Shown here one piece after another: positions 1 through 9,120 of a stretch of DNA of 64,000 nucleotides. The stretch lies in contig JAFVWA010000101.1 of NCBI GenBank assembly GCA_017501885.1, positions 1 through 64,000 on the forward strand. Reading direction: 5' to 3'. The stretch's first letter is position 1. The number at the start of each line of letters is the position of its first letter. The notes below the pieces were generated by a model. The model did no database searches. It was given only the letters and a program-made list of their open reading frames with translations, and was not told the DNA's origin. The translations under genes and the position numbers were made by a program. Origin of the DNA: Clostridia bacterium (lineage in GTDB: Bacteria; Bacillota; Clostridia; Christensenellales; Borkfalkiaceae).

Positions 1-19
1 GGATTAGGGTTTTGGGTTA

Positions 20-95
20 TGGTGATCCATCGGGGATTCGAACCCCGGACACCGTGATTAAAAGTCACGTGCTCTACCACCTGAGCTAATGGGGC
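20..95 (-). tRNA. tRNA-Lys(TTT)
   Basis: A 76-nt tRNA with encoded CCA. The anticodon loop CTTTTAA gives TTT. The D arm, anticodon stem (CGTGA/TCACG) and T stem (CGGGG/CCCCG) are intact. The acceptor stem is abnormal: 5' GCCCCAT faces 3' ATGGATC, so pairs 2-71 (C-U) and 3-70 (C-A) are mismatched. It is the last gene seen in a five-tRNA cluster, which may continue past the window edge. Confidence 0.9.
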
Positions 96-113
96 AATTA
101 TCAATTGCAAATT

Positions 114-188
114 TGGCAGGGGTAGCAGGATTTGAACCTACGAATGACGGAATCAAAATCCGTTGCCTTACCGCTTGGCAACACCCCT
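114..188 (-). tRNA. tRNA-Gln(TTG)
   Basis: A 75-nt tRNA with encoded CCA. The anticodon loop TTTTGAT gives TTG. The acceptor AGGGGTG pairs with TACCCCT (one G-T pair). Its 3' end (CTGCTACCCCTGCCA) is identical to that of the second glutamine tRNA at 24413-24487, which carries the integrated element. Confidence 0.95.
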
Positions 189-208
189 ATAATAAGTATT
201 AAATTGTA

Positions 209-286
209 TGGGGCGGGTGATGGGAATCGAACCCACGACCTCAAGGACCACAATCTTGCGCTCTAACCAACTGAGCTACATCCGCC
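209..286 (-). tRNA. tRNA-His(GTG)
   Basis: The anticodon loop TTGTGGT gives GTG. The extra 5' G(-1) opposite discriminator C73, the identity mark of histidine tRNA, is present. There are single A-C mismatches in the acceptor stem (5-68) and at the base of the anticodon stem (31-39). CCA is encoded. Confidence 0.93.
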
Positions 287-290
287 ATTT

Positions 291-367
291 TGGTGCGCCT
301 GAAGGGATTCGAACCCCTGACCCTCGGCTTAGAAGGCCGATGCTCTATCCAACTGAGCTACAGACAC
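291..367 (-). tRNA. tRNA-Arg(TCT)
   Basis: A 77-nt tRNA with encoded CCA. The anticodon loop CTTCTAA gives TCT, on a TCGGC/GCCGA stem. The acceptor GTGTCTG pairs with CAGGCGC using two G-T wobbles. It lies 4 nt from the histidine gene. Confidence 0.95.
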
Positions 368-387
368 ACGATTTACGTTTGTCAGTT

Positions 388-461
<74 letters not shown>

Positions 462-489
462 ATGTCAATTCCTTAGACAACGCTTATAA

Positions 490-518
490 ATTCTAACAAA
501 ATAAAAAAATATTGTCAA
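490..518 (-). promoter_or_regulatory. Promoter of the tRNA cluster
   Basis: Reading on the minus strand: TTGACA, 17-nt spacer, TAGAAT. It sits just upstream of tRNA-Gly, and no other promoter of this quality lies between the five tRNA genes. Confidence 0.8.
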
Positions 519-611
519 CTGTTTGTAAAACTTTTTTTAAAATTTTATCCAAATAAATAAACAAAAGAAAAATTACGCTAAAATTCGCCAATTAAAAAAT
601 TTAAAAAATCT

Positions 612-640
612 TTGACAGGTAAATATATATATTGTATAAT
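612..640 (+). promoter_or_regulatory. Promoter of the phosphosugar mutase gene
   Basis: A perfect consensus: TTGACA, 17-nt spacer, TATAAT, 31 nt before the start codon. The rest of the 462-671 gap is AT-rich and shows nothing else. Confidence 0.85.
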
Positions 641-671
641 AAAAAAGGTAAACCTTTAAGAGAGGTCGTAT

Positions 672-2381
672 ATGTATAAAGAATTATATAAGAAGTGGAC
701 GGAGAGCGATAAACTTTCCGAAATGGAAAAGAAAGAACTTCTTTCTATTGAAGACGAAAAAGAGATAGAACTTCGCTTTGGCAAAGACTTAGAATTTGGC
801 ACGGCGGGTATGCGTGGAATAATAGGTTTGGGAACGAACATGCTTAACGTTCACGTAGTAAAAAAGGCAACGCAAGGCTTAGCAGAATATATAAAAACAC
901 TTGGTAAAAAGGCTATCAAAAAGGGCGTAGTAATATCTTACGACACCAGAAGAAAGTCTTACGAATTTGCATATAGCGCAGCCGTAGTATTAGCATCTAA
1001 CGGAATAACTGCGTATATGTTTAACGACGTGCATCCCGTTCCAATGCTTTCTTTCGCGGTAAGAGAACTTGGCACGGTAGCAGGCATCATGATAACCGCA
1101 AGCCACAACCCCAAAGAATACAACGGCTATAAACTTTATGGGGAAGACGGCGCTCAAATGTCTCCACAAGCAACCGCTGAAATCGTTAAGTTTATCGACG
1201 GTATTGGCGACGCGCTTTCCGATAAGATTTTATTTGACGAAAGACTTGATTGCAAAATCAAGTTAGTTGGCAAAAAACTCGATAAAAAATACTACAAAAC
1301 ATTAAAGAAACTTTGCCTTTCCCCCGTGGAACTTAAAAAAGCAGGCAAGAATCTTAAAATAGTATATACCCCTGTTCATGGAAGTGGATACGTTCCCGTA
1401 ACTACCATTTTAGGAAAAATAGGCATTAAACCAATAGTTGTTCCCGAACAGGTAAACAAGGACACGGAATTTTCAACTGTTTCCGTTCCTAACCCTGAGA
1501 ACAAGGAAACTTTGACCTTGGCAATCAAGCAAGCAGACTTTAAGCAAGCGGACGTTGTTTTTGGAACTGATCCCGACTGCGATAGACTTGGCGTTGCAAT
1601 CAGAAACGAAAAGGGCGAATTCCTTGCGCTTTCGGGCAACCAAACGGGCGCGCTTTTACTTGATTATATCCTAATGCGCTTAAAAGATACGGGCAAACTC
1701 AATGGTAAGGGCTTTGTCGTTAAGAGTTTTGTTACCACAAGTTTAGCAAAACTTATTGCCGATGATTACGGTGTAGAACTTATGGAAGTTCCCGTAGGCT
1801 TTAAGTTTATAGGCGAAAAGATTAAGCAACTTGACGATACGGGAAAGCGCAAGTATATCTTTGGTTTTGAAGAAAGTTGTGGATATTTACGTGGAACGCA
1901 CGCAAGGGATAAAGACGCGGTAGTTGCAAGCATGCTCTTTGCAGAAATGGTTTGCTACTATACATATCACGGCATAAGCGTTTACGGCAAACTTCAAGAA
2001 ATTTACGCTAAATACGGCTACGTGTTCGATACTAACGTAAGCACTCAATATCAAGGCATAAACGCAATGAAAGATATGAACGCGGTCGTTGATAAAATGA
2101 AAACTCTTTTAATCGAGAGCATAGGCGGAATAAAAGTAGTTGCAACAAGGGATTACTCTTCGGCAAAGCGTAAACTTGCTGACGGAACAGAGCAAGATAT
2201 GGCTGTGGAAAAGGTAAACGCAGTTTACTACGAACTTGAAAACGGTGGGTTTATCTGCATACGTCCAAGTGGCACAGAGCCAAAACTTAAAGTTTACTAC
2301 TCACTCCCAGCAGAGAACGAGCAAACGGCTAAAGAGTTGTTTGAAAGAGTTAAACAAGATTTTGAAAAATACGTGAAATAA
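672..2381 (+). CDS. pgcA: Phospho-sugar mutase (alpha-phosphoglucomutase type)
   Basis: A 569-aa cytosolic enzyme of the alpha-D-phosphohexomutase family, expected to interconvert glucose-1-phosphate and glucose-6-phosphate (possibly mannose phosphates). All four family motifs are present: FGTAGMRG near residue 42, the phosphoserine loop TASHNP (Ser144), the metal loop DPDCDR at 300-305, the sugar loop GFEES near 400 and the phosphate-binding RPSGTEPK near the C-terminus. Length is typical of the Firmicute PgcA group. The ATG follows AGAGGT. It has its own promoter and is closed by a hairpin at 2387. Substrate preference cannot be read from sequence. Confidence 0.93.
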   Translation: MYKELYKKWTESDKLSEMEKKELLSIEDEKEIELRFGKDLEFGTAGMRGIIGLGTNMLNVHVVKKATQGLAEYIKTLGKKAIKKGVVISYDTRRKSYEFAYSAAVVLASNGITAYMFNDVHPVPMLSFAVRELGTVAGIMITASHNPKEYNGYKLYGEDGAQMSPQATAEIVKFIDGIGDALSDKILFDERLDCKIKLVGKKLDKKYYKTLKKLCLSPVELKKAGKNLKIVYTPVHGSGYVPVTTILGKIGIKPIVVPEQVNKDTEFSTVSVPNPENKETLTLAIKQADFKQADVVFGTDPDCDRLGVAIRNEKGEFLALSGNQTGALLLDYILMRLKDTGKLNGKGFVVKSFVTTSLAKLIADDYGVELMEVPVGFKFIGEKIKQLDDTGKRKYIFGFEESCGYLRGTHARDKDAVVASMLFAEMVCYYTYHGISVYGKLQEIYAKYGYVFDTNVSTQYQGINAMKDMNAVVDKMKTLLIESIGGIKVVATRDYSSAKRKLADGTEQDMAVEKVNAVYYELENGGFICIRPSGTEPKLKVYYSLPAENEQTAKELFERVKQDFEKYVK

Positions 2382-2386
2382 TAAAA

Positions 2387-2416
2387 TTAAAGCATTGGCA
2401 ATAGTCAATGCTTTAA
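2387..2416 (+). terminator. Terminator-like hairpin
   Basis: A perfect 11-bp stem, TTAAAGCATTG/CAATGCTTTAA with an 8-nt loop, between the mutase and the next gene. There is no long T-run, so read-through is possible. Confidence 0.6.
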
Positions 2417-2443
2417 CAATGTAAATTGACTTTGGAGAAAGAA

Positions 2444-3673
2444 ATGCTTGATAACGCATGCCAATCGGCTAAAAAACAAAAGACCTTAATATTTTTATGT
2501 TGGCTCATCTATACTATGTCGTATATAGGTAGATACAGTTACAAGTCTAACATTGTCAACTTTTCGGTAAGCGACAGCGCTGTTACAGGGCTGGTTATGT
2601 CCTTTTTCTACGGCGCATACGGTGTGGGGCAAATAATAAACGGATTATTTTGTTCAAAGTATAACAAAAGAATAATTCTTCCCGCTGTTTGCGTGGTGTC
2701 TGCATTATGTAACCTTGCGGTAGGAATAGGCGCACAGTTTGTATACATAAAGTATTTATGGCTTATAAACGGAATATGTTTGTCTGTTTTATGGTCTTCG
2801 CTAATTTTAACTTTAAGTGAGAACTTAGACGAAAAATATCTTAAAACGGCAATCTTTTTAATGAGCACCACCGTTCCCGTAGGCACATTCGTAGTTTATG
2901 GTGTAAGCGCGCTATTTTCCACGTTTACTACTTATCATGCAACGTTCTTGTTTGCAACGGTGGGAATGTTTGCAGTCGCAATTGTTTGGTTTGCTCTTTA
3001 TCAAAGAAATTTATCAGACGTTAAAATTACCGTTCAAAAGGAAATTGTTAAAGACGGTCAAAAACAAAAGGTTAAACTTTCAACCGCAACCATTATAACA
3101 GTTGTGATTATAGGCGTATTTGCAGTAGTTTGCAACCTTATTAAAGACGGTGTTCAAACGTGGACGCCAAGCGTTTTGAAAGAACAGTTTATGCTTGGCG
3201 ACAGTTTGTCAACCGCACTCACGTTGTTGCTTCCCGTTGTGGGAGTGTTCGGCTCTATGCTTGCAATTGCGCTTCATAAAAAGATAGGCAATTATATATT
3301 AGTTTTAGGAATTTTATTTGCCTTGTCGGGTGGCTTTTTAGCAGGTGTTATGTCAACGCTTACCGTGTCGTATATCCCTGCAATTATGTTCTTGGCATTC
3401 TCAACGTTAGCGGCTCAAGCAACTAATAACGTTATAACTAGCATAGTTCCCTTGCAAATGAGAACGCAGATAAACTCTGGGTTATTAGCAGGGATTTTAA
3501 ACGGCTGTTGCTACGTTGGAAGCACCATAAGTGGATACGGTTTAGGCGCGATTGCATCGGGCTATGGTTGGAATAGCGTATTCGTTCTGCTTGCAATTCT
3601 TTGCGGTGTTGCAGTTGTTGTGTCAGTAATCACTATGTTAATTTCATTTTTGAAATCTAAAAAAGGGGAATAA
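2444..3673 (+). CDS. MFS transporter
   Basis: A roughly 409-aa polytopic membrane protein of the major facilitator superfamily, with about twelve hydrophobic helices and a charged central loop (near residue 200, rich in K and Q) dividing two six-helix halves. The first helix carries YIGRYSY, a pattern reminiscent of the organophosphate:phosphate antiporter branch (GlpT/UhpT), but I cannot assign a substrate. The ATG at 2444 is chosen over an upstream TTG at 2426 because TTGGAGAAAG lies at the right distance. The next gene starts 2 nt after its stop, so the two are probably translated from one message. Confidence 0.85.
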   Translation: MLDNACQSAKKQKTLIFLCWLIYTMSYIGRYSYKSNIVNFSVSDSAVTGLVMSFFYGAYGVGQIINGLFCSKYNKRIILPAVCVVSALCNLAVGIGAQFVYIKYLWLINGICLSVLWSSLILTLSENLDEKYLKTAIFLMSTTVPVGTFVVYGVSALFSTFTTYHATFLFATVGMFAVAIVWFALYQRNLSDVKITVQKEIVKDGQKQKVKLSTATIITVVIIGVFAVVCNLIKDGVQTWTPSVLKEQFMLGDSLSTALTLLLPVVGVFGSMLAIALHKKIGNYILVLGILFALSGGFLAGVMSTLTVSYIPAIMFLAFSTLAAQATNNVITSIVPLQMRTQINSGLLAGILNGCCYVGSTISGYGLGAIASGYGWNSVFVLLAILCGVAVVVSVITMLISFLKSKKGE

Positions 3674-3675
3674 CG

Positions 3676-4254
3676 TTGAATAAAAGGTTAAAAGAAACAA
3701 AACAAAAGGCGGATAATCTCGTTTATCAAAGCTTACCTAAATGCGATAAAGACGGTAGAGTAGTGATAAATATGATGGTAAAGGATGACAGCGATTTTCT
3801 TTCCGTTTTTTCAGAAAATCAAACCCCCGTCATTAGTTCGTCGGTCGCAGAGTTTATAGAAAACTCAGCACACGCCCTTCCGCCAAAGAGCAGTATGACG
3901 TTAAGGATAAAAAGCGACTGCGTTGATAAAGAGGAAAGAGAGATTTATCCAAAGGCAATAAAGGAATACTATTCAGAAAAATACGTTGCCAACGAAAAGG
4001 AACTCGTTCGGTATAAAGTAACGGCTTTAATTTTGGCGATATTAGGCGTTCTAATTCTTGCCGTAGCAATTTTTATTTCCGAAAAGTTTGGTGCACCCCT
4101 TTGGAGTGAAGTAATAGACATAGTGGCGTGGGTTTTGCTTTGGGAAGCGGTAGACATAATGGCATTTAGAAGCCGTAATCAAAGGCTTTTAAGATGGCGA
4201 TACCTTGCCTTTATCGACATGAAAGTGGAATTTTATAATATAAAGAATAAATAG
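3676..4254 (+). CDS. Membrane protein of unknown function
   Basis: 192 aa; family not recognised. The N-terminal 110 residues are soluble and charged, followed by two adjacent hydrophobic segments (about 114-135 and 142-160) with a short link, then a basic tail (RSRNQRLLRWR). It starts with TTG, 9 nt after AAAGGGGAA, and directly follows the MFS gene, so a role with that transporter is possible. It ends inside the left arm of a strong terminator. Confidence 0.75.
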   Translation: MNKRLKETKQKADNLVYQSLPKCDKDGRVVINMMVKDDSDFLSVFSENQTPVISSSVAEFIENSAHALPPKSSMTLRIKSDCVDKEEREIYPKAIKEYYSEKYVANEKELVRYKVTALILAILGVLILAVAIFISEKFGAPLWSEVIDIVAWVLLWEAVDIMAFRSRNQRLLRWRYLAFIDMKVEFYNIKNK

Positions 4255-4306
4255 TTTTTAATAACAAGCCCGTGGCAATTTCGCCACGGGCTTGTTATTA
4301 AAAACT
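4253..4306 (+). terminator. Strong intrinsic terminator
   Basis: A perfect 24-bp inverted repeat with a 6-nt loop (AATTTC) around a GC-rich core, ACAAGCCCGTGGC. The left arm starts in the stop codon of the preceding gene and the outer part is A/T-rich. It works in either direction. Confidence 0.9.
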
Positions 4307-4311
4307 AGATA

Positions 4312-4340
4312 TTGAAAAGTTTTTTAACATATGTTAAAAT
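4312..4340 (+). promoter_or_regulatory. Promoter of the LRR lipoprotein gene
   Basis: TTGAAA, 17-nt spacer, TAAAAT. The expected transcript start near 4347 supports the ATG at 4363. Confidence 0.75.
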
Positions 4341-4362
4341 AAAAGAAAAGGGGGGTGCTTGG

Positions 4363-5805
4363 ATGAAGGGCAAACTAAATAAAATGTTTTTAATGTCATT
4401 AGTGCTAGCATTGTTTGTTGTTTGTCTGCTTTTTTCTTGCAAGCAAGAAAATGAAAACATCGTTTGCGAACACCGATGGGTAGAAAAAACCACGGTGCAA
4501 TCCACCTGCCTTCAAGAAGGAAGCATAACCTACGTGTGTTCTCTTTGTAATGAGGAAAAAACTGAAACCACCGAAATGCAAGACCACGATTACCAAAACG
4601 GGCAATGCATTATTTGTCAGCAGTTAAAACCTAGCGAAAATCTTATGTACCATACGCGCTATGGCATGGAAGGTTTGGTTGTTACTTCACTTGGCGGATG
4701 CACTGATTTAGATATAGTTATTCCTTCTTTCCATCAACAATTACCAGTTGTTGCGATTGATTGGGGAGCATTTGACAGGAGTGATATTACCAGCGTGGTT
4801 ATACCCGATACGGTGAAGGAAATTGGAGGAAGGGCATTTGAATTTTGCACGTCGTTACAAAGCGTAACAATGGGTGAGGGTGTGCAAGAGATAGGGAGCT
4901 ATTGCTTTTATGGTTGCACTTCGTTAAAAAGCATTAATTTAACTAGTGGGTTAAAAAAGATTGGAGAGAATGCTTTCAGCGATTGCACTTCACTAAAAAA
5001 TTTAACTATGAGTTGTAGTGCTGAATTTGGCAGAATGGCATTTAGGAATTGTGTGTCGTTAGAAAAAGTTAATTTTGTAGGTAGCTTGCATGCGCTAATG
5101 GAGAATGACTTTGGTGATTTTTCAGCTGAGGCATGCCCCATGTTCTATGCTAGAGATATCTACCTTAACGGCAACTTGGTTACAGAAGTCGTTGTTCCAG
5201 AAAGCATAACGGAAATTAAAAATCAAGCATTTTCTTTTTGTATGTCTATAACCAAAGTATTGCTTCATGATGATATATCTAGGTTTAGAACGGCATTTGT
5301 AAATTGTCCGTTAGAGTACGAAGAATATCAAGGAGTTAAATATATAGGTAGCGAGAATAATAAGTATATATATGCTTTAGGCGTAATAGATAGTGGTTTG
5401 GTAACATATAATATTCACCCTGATTGTGTTTTTGTTGGAGTTAGTGCGTTTAGGAATTGTCCAAATCTTGAGAGTATTCTAATTCCTCCAAAAGTAAAAA
5501 GTATAGGACAGTCTGCTTTTTATGACTGTGCTAACCTGTCTTCTGTTGAATTTGCTGCTGACACTCAGTTAGACACTCTCGCGTGGGGTGTGTTTTATTC
5601 GTGCACGGCATTAAGAGAGATAGTTATTCCCGGCTCTGTTGTGGATTTTGGAGACAAAATTTTTTATAATTGCTCTAGTGATTTGCAAGTTTGGTTTGAC
5701 GGTATGTTAGAACAACTTAGGGTTCGGGCAAATGGCGTAGACTTTGGTGGTATAACTGAGATTATGTGTGTAGACAGAGTATTTTTTATAAATGGGATTG
5801 CTTGA
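4363..5805 (+). CDS. BspA-type leucine-rich-repeat surface lipoprotein
   Basis: 480 aa with a lipoprotein signal (hydrophobic residues 8-24, lipobox LLFSC), so probably anchored outside the membrane. A Cys/His-rich stretch follows (about 30-90; paired CxxC and CEH motifs). Then come two blocks of LRR_5 repeats (about 125-240 and 340-450) with the recurring pattern 'CTSLxxVxxxxxVxxIGxxAFxxC'. BspA-like proteins are surface adhesins or binding proteins in gut and oral bacteria; the ligand is unknown. The ATG at 4363 follows AAAGGGGGG and fits the promoter; an upstream in-frame TTG at 4312 lies in the promoter and is rejected. Confidence 0.85.
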   Translation: MKGKLNKMFLMSLVLALFVVCLLFSCKQENENIVCEHRWVEKTTVQSTCLQEGSITYVCSLCNEEKTETTEMQDHDYQNGQCIICQQLKPSENLMYHTRYGMEGLVVTSLGGCTDLDIVIPSFHQQLPVVAIDWGAFDRSDITSVVIPDTVKEIGGRAFEFCTSLQSVTMGEGVQEIGSYCFYGCTSLKSINLTSGLKKIGENAFSDCTSLKNLTMSCSAEFGRMAFRNCVSLEKVNFVGSLHALMENDFGDFSAEACPMFYARDIYLNGNLVTEVVVPESITEIKNQAFSFCMSITKVLLHDDISRFRTAFVNCPLEYEEYQGVKYIGSENNKYIYALGVIDSGLVTYNIHPDCVFVGVSAFRNCPNLESILIPPKVKSIGQSAFYDCANLSSVEFAADTQLDTLAWGVFYSCTALREIVIPGSVVDFGDKIFYNCSSDLQVWFDGMLEQLRVRANGVDFGGITEIMCVDRVFFINGIA

Positions 5806-5820
5806 GAAGAATTGTCAAAA

Positions 5821-5851
5821 AAATGCCTTGCGGAAATTCCGCAAGGCATTT
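5821..5851. terminator. Bidirectional terminator
   Basis: A perfect 15-bp stem (AAATGCCTTGCGGAA, one-nt centre) between two convergent genes, flanked by A- and T-runs, so it serves both the LRR gene and glyS. Confidence 0.85.
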
Positions 5852-5867
5852 AGCATTTTAAATTTGA

Positions 5868-7277
5868 TTAGAAAGAAATTCTTTCTTCAATATAAGATTT
5901 TAAGTCAGCGATAGGAATTCTAACTTGTTGCATAGAATCTCTTTCTCTTACCGTTACGCAGTTATCAGTTTCACTATCAAAGTCGTAAGTGATGCAGAAA
6001 GGAGTTCCTACTTCGTCTTGACGGCGATAACGCTTACCAATAGAGCCTGCTTCATCGTAATCAACAGGGAAGTATTTAGCAAGTTCGGTGTAAATTTTGT
6101 CAGCGCCTTCAGAAAGTTTTTTAGAAAGTGGCAATACTGCTGCCTTAAATGGAGCAAGTGCAGGGTGTAAACGCATAACTACACGTGTATCGTTTTTCTC
6201 AGCATCAACAACTTCCTCGTCGTAAGCATTGCAAAGGAATGCAAGCACGCTTCTTTCTACACCAAGACTTGGTTCAACAACGTAAGGAACGTATCTTTCG
6301 TTAGTTTCTTGGTCAAAGTAGGTTAAGTCTTTGCCAGAAACGTTTTGGTGTTGAGTTAAGTCGTAATCAGTTCTGTCGGCAATTCCCCAAAGTTCGCCCC
6401 AACCGAATGGGAACAAGAACTCAAAGTCGGTGGTAGCCTTAGAGTAGAAGCAAAGTTCTTCTGGGCTATGGTCACGAAGTCTCAATCTTTCTTCCTTAAT
6501 GCCAAGAGAAAGCAACCAATCACGGCAGAAGGCTCTCCAATAAGTAAACCATTCTAAGTCAGTTCCGGGTTTGCAGAAGAATTCAAGTTCCATTTGTTCG
6601 AACTCACGAACGCGGAAAATAAAGTTACCGGGGGTGATTTCGTTACGGAAAGATTTACCTATTTGACCGATACCGAAAGGCATTTTTTTACGGGTAGTTC
6701 TTTGAACGTTAACAAAGTTAGTAAAAATACCTTGCGCCGTTTCGGGACGGAGATAAATGGTATTTTTAGCGTCTTCTGTAACACCTTGGAAAGTTTTGAA
6801 CATAAGGTTGAACTGACGAATGTCGGTAAAGTTATGTTTTTTACAAGTTGGGCAAGGAATATTGTGTTCTTCAACAAACGCCTTCATTTCTTCGTGAGTG
6901 AAAGCATCGATAGGCTTTTCTAAAGTATAGCCTGTTTCTGCGCACCAATCTTCGATAAGTTTGTCTGCTCTAAAACGTTCGTGACATTCTCTACAGTCCA
7001 TAAGTGGGTCAGAGAAACCTGCTAAGTGACCAGAAGCCACCCAAGTTTGTGGGTTCATAAGTATAGCGGCGTCAAGACCAACGTTGTATTTGTTTTCTTG
7101 AACGAACTTTTTCCACCACGCTTTTTTAACGTTGTTTTTAAGTTCTACACCAAGTGGGCCGTAGTCCCAAGTGTTAGCAAGTCCACCGTAGATTTCACTA
7201 CCGGGGAATATAAAGCCTCTGCTTTTGCAAAGGTTAACAACCTTTTCCATAGTTGCCTTAGAAGTATTTTGTTCCAT
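5868..7277 (-). CDS. glyS: Glycyl-tRNA synthetase, homodimeric eukaryote/archaea-type
   Basis: 469-aa class II aminoacyl-tRNA synthetase that charges tRNA-Gly. It carries RPETAQGIF, the motif 2 region [13 protein letters not shown] with [11 protein letters not shown], and a motif 3 region ([10 protein letters not shown]), then the anticodon-binding domain (about 365-469; [18 protein letters not shown]). It is the single-chain alpha2 form, not the GlyQ/GlyS alpha2beta2 form common in bacteria. The start follows an AGGTGC-like site. No T-box leader is seen in the upstream 150 bp. It is transcribed from the promoter at 7310-7338. Confidence 0.95.
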   Translation of the reverse strand: MEQNTSKATMEKVVNLCKSRGFIFPGSEIYGGLANTWDYGPLGVELKNNVKKAWWKKFVQENKYNVGLDAAILMNPQTWVASGHLAGFSDPLMDCRECHERFRADKLIEDWCAETGYTLEKPIDAFTHEEMKAFVEEHNIPCPTCKKHNFTDIRQFNLMFKTFQGVTEDAKNTIYLRPETAQGIFTNFVNVQRTTRKKMPFGIGQIGKSFRNEITPGNFIFRVREFEQMELEFFCKPGTDLEWFTYWRAFCRDWLLSLGIKEERLRLRDHSPEELCFYSKATTDFEFLFPFGWGELWGIADRTDYDLTQHQNVSGKDLTYFDQETNERYVPYVVEPSLGVERSVLAFLCNAYDEEVVDAEKNDTRVVMRLHPALAPFKAAVLPLSKKLSEGADKIYTELAKYFPVDYDEAGSIGKRYRRQDEVGTPFCITYDFDSETDNCVTVRERDSMQQVRIPIADLKSYIEERISF

Positions 7278-7309
7278 TTAGCACCTTCTGTAAATTTTTT
7301 AACAAAAAC

Positions 7310-7338
7310 ATTCTACAACATAACGCTTTTTTAGTCAA
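7310..7338 (-). promoter_or_regulatory. Promoter of glyS
   Basis: On the minus strand: TTGACT, 17-nt spacer, TAGAAT, about 33 nt before the glyS start. Confidence 0.75.
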
Positions 7339-7432
7339 GTAAAGTAAAATGTATAAAACATTTAAATTTTGCTTTTTTATTTTTAAAAAGTGTGATACAA
7401 TGGTTTAGTAAAAAATATTCGACAGGTAAATT

Positions 7433-9061
7433 ATGGTTGAAGCGACGAATTTTATTGAACAAATTATTAACGAAGAATTAGAAAGCGGAAAGGTATCTGC
7501 CGTTCAAACGCGTTTTCCCCCCGAGCCAAACGGCTATCTACATATCGGGCACGCAAAATCTTTGTGCATAAACTTTGGCATTAAAGAAAAGTATAACGGC
7601 AAGTGCAACTTATTTTTTGACGATACTAACCCAAGTAAAGAAAAAACCGAGTTTGTAGACGCTATTAAAGAAGATATCAAATGGCTCGGCTTTACGTGGG
7701 ATAAAGAGACATACGCTTCCGACTACTTTGAAAAAATTTACGACTTTGCAGTAGAACTTATCAAAAAGGGCAAAGCGTTCGTTTGCGATATGACGGCGGA
7801 AGAAATTTCAGCTAACCGCGGAAATTTCAAAGAACCAGGAAAGGAAAGCCCATCGAGAAATCGTTCGGTTGAAGAAAACCTTCAACTTTTTGCCGATATG
7901 CGCGCAGGCAAGTTTGCAGACGGCGAAAAGTGTTTGAGAGCAAAAATCGATATGGCTTCGCCTAATATTAACATGCGTGATCCCGTTATTTATAGAATAC
8001 TTCGCCAAACTCACCACAGAACAGGGGACAAGTGGTGTATCTATCCTATGTATGACTACGCGCACCCTATCTGCGACTATATGCAAGGCGTAACCCATTC
8101 TATATGCACTTTAGAGTTTGAAGACCACCGTCCACTTTACGACTGGGTAGGTATAGAACTCGGCTTTGCGCCAAAGCCACGTCAAATAGAGTTTGCTCGT
8201 CTTAACGTAACCAACCTTGTAATGAGTAAGCGTTATCTTAAAAAACTCGTTGAAGAAGGCTCGGTAGACGGCTGGGACGATCCAAGAATGCCTACGTTAA
8301 CAGGTTTAAGAAATCGTGGTATTCCTGCTGAAGCATTAAAAGACTTCTGTCAAAGAATAGGCGTTGTTAAAGCAAATTCCGAAGTTCAAATCAGTTACTT
8401 AGAAGCGTGTGTTAGAGAATACTTAAACGCGCATGCAGAACGTGCAATGGGCGTGTTGAAACCCTTAAAACTTACCATAACCAACTATCCCGACGGACAA
8501 AGTGAAATGGTTGATTTTGACGTTAACCCTAACGAAGAAATTAAGCGCACGAGAAAGATTAAATTTTCTAAGCATTTATATATTGATTCGGACGATTTTT
8601 CACTCGCTCCACCACCCAAGTATTTTAGACTTAAAAAGGACGGCTACGTAAGACTTAAGAGCGCGTATATTATCAAGTGCGACGACGTAGTGTTTAACCA
8701 AGATGGCTCTGTTAAAGAAGTGCTTTGTTCTTACGTTCCAGAAAGCAAGAGTGGAAACGATACTTCGGGCATTAAAACAAAGGGCGTTATCCAATGGGTA
8801 GAACAAGATTCTTGCATAGACGCAGAAATTCGTCAATACGGATATCTCCTTAAAGACGAAGAATACGCAGGTCAAGATTTTAGCGAAAGAATGAACACCG
8901 AAAGCGTTAAGATTTTTAACGGCAAGGTTGAACCTTACGTGTTTGAAAACGGCGATATTTCTTATCAACTTATGCGCACGGGATACTTTAAGTTGCTCGA
9001 TGTAAAGGGTAAAAAAGTAGTTTCTGAAATCGTTTCGCTTAAAGATAACTTTAATAAATAA
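7433..9061 (+). CDS. glnS: Glutaminyl-tRNA synthetase
   Basis: 542-aa class I synthetase that charges tRNA-Gln directly. The HIGH signature reads PPEPNGYLHIGHAKS (residues about 28-42) and the KMSKS equivalent is VMSKRYL (about 262). The C-terminal half holds the two beta-barrel anticodon-binding domains. Length matches bacterial GlnRS. Many Firmicutes lack GlnRS and make Gln-tRNA through GatCAB, so its presence is informative. It is divergent from glyS; a TACAAT -10 box lies at 7396-7401 but no clear -35. Confidence 0.95.
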   Translation: MVEATNFIEQIINEELESGKVSAVQTRFPPEPNGYLHIGHAKSLCINFGIKEKYNGKCNLFFDDTNPSKEKTEFVDAIKEDIKWLGFTWDKETYASDYFEKIYDFAVELIKKGKAFVCDMTAEEISANRGNFKEPGKESPSRNRSVEENLQLFADMRAGKFADGEKCLRAKIDMASPNINMRDPVIYRILRQTHHRTGDKWCIYPMYDYAHPICDYMQGVTHSICTLEFEDHRPLYDWVGIELGFAPKPRQIEFARLNVTNLVMSKRYLKKLVEEGSVDGWDDPRMPTLTGLRNRGIPAEALKDFCQRIGVVKANSEVQISYLEACVREYLNAHAERAMGVLKPLKLTITNYPDGQSEMVDFDVNPNEEIKRTRKIKFSKHLYIDSDDFSLAPPPKYFRLKKDGYVRLKSAYIIKCDDVVFNQDGSVKEVLCSYVPESKSGNDTSGIKTKGVIQWVEQDSCIDAEIRQYGYLLKDEEYAGQDFSERMNTESVKIFNGKVEPYVFENGDISYQLMRTGYFKLLDVKGKKVVSEIVSLKDNFNK

Positions 9062-9076
9062 TAGTTAATAAAGCAA

Positions 9077-9106
9077 TAAAAACCGCACCAAAAGGTGCGG
9101 TTTTTT
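9077..9106 (+). terminator. Terminator of glnS
   Basis: ACCGCACC/GGTGCGGT stem extended by A- and T-runs, four-nt loop AAAA, followed by six T. It may also end the minus-strand MFS gene. Confidence 0.85.
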
Positions 9107-9120
9107 AATTTTATCAATTT

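Noticed and set aside
7278..7432. T-box leader for glyS or glnS
   Set aside because: No T-box core sequence or antiterminator is seen on either strand; both genes have short plain leaders.
8600..8968. 122-aa minus-strand reading frame inside glnS
   Set aside because: Shadow of glnS codons; no ribosome site or promoter. Similar shadow frames in glyS, mfd, rnf and others were dropped.
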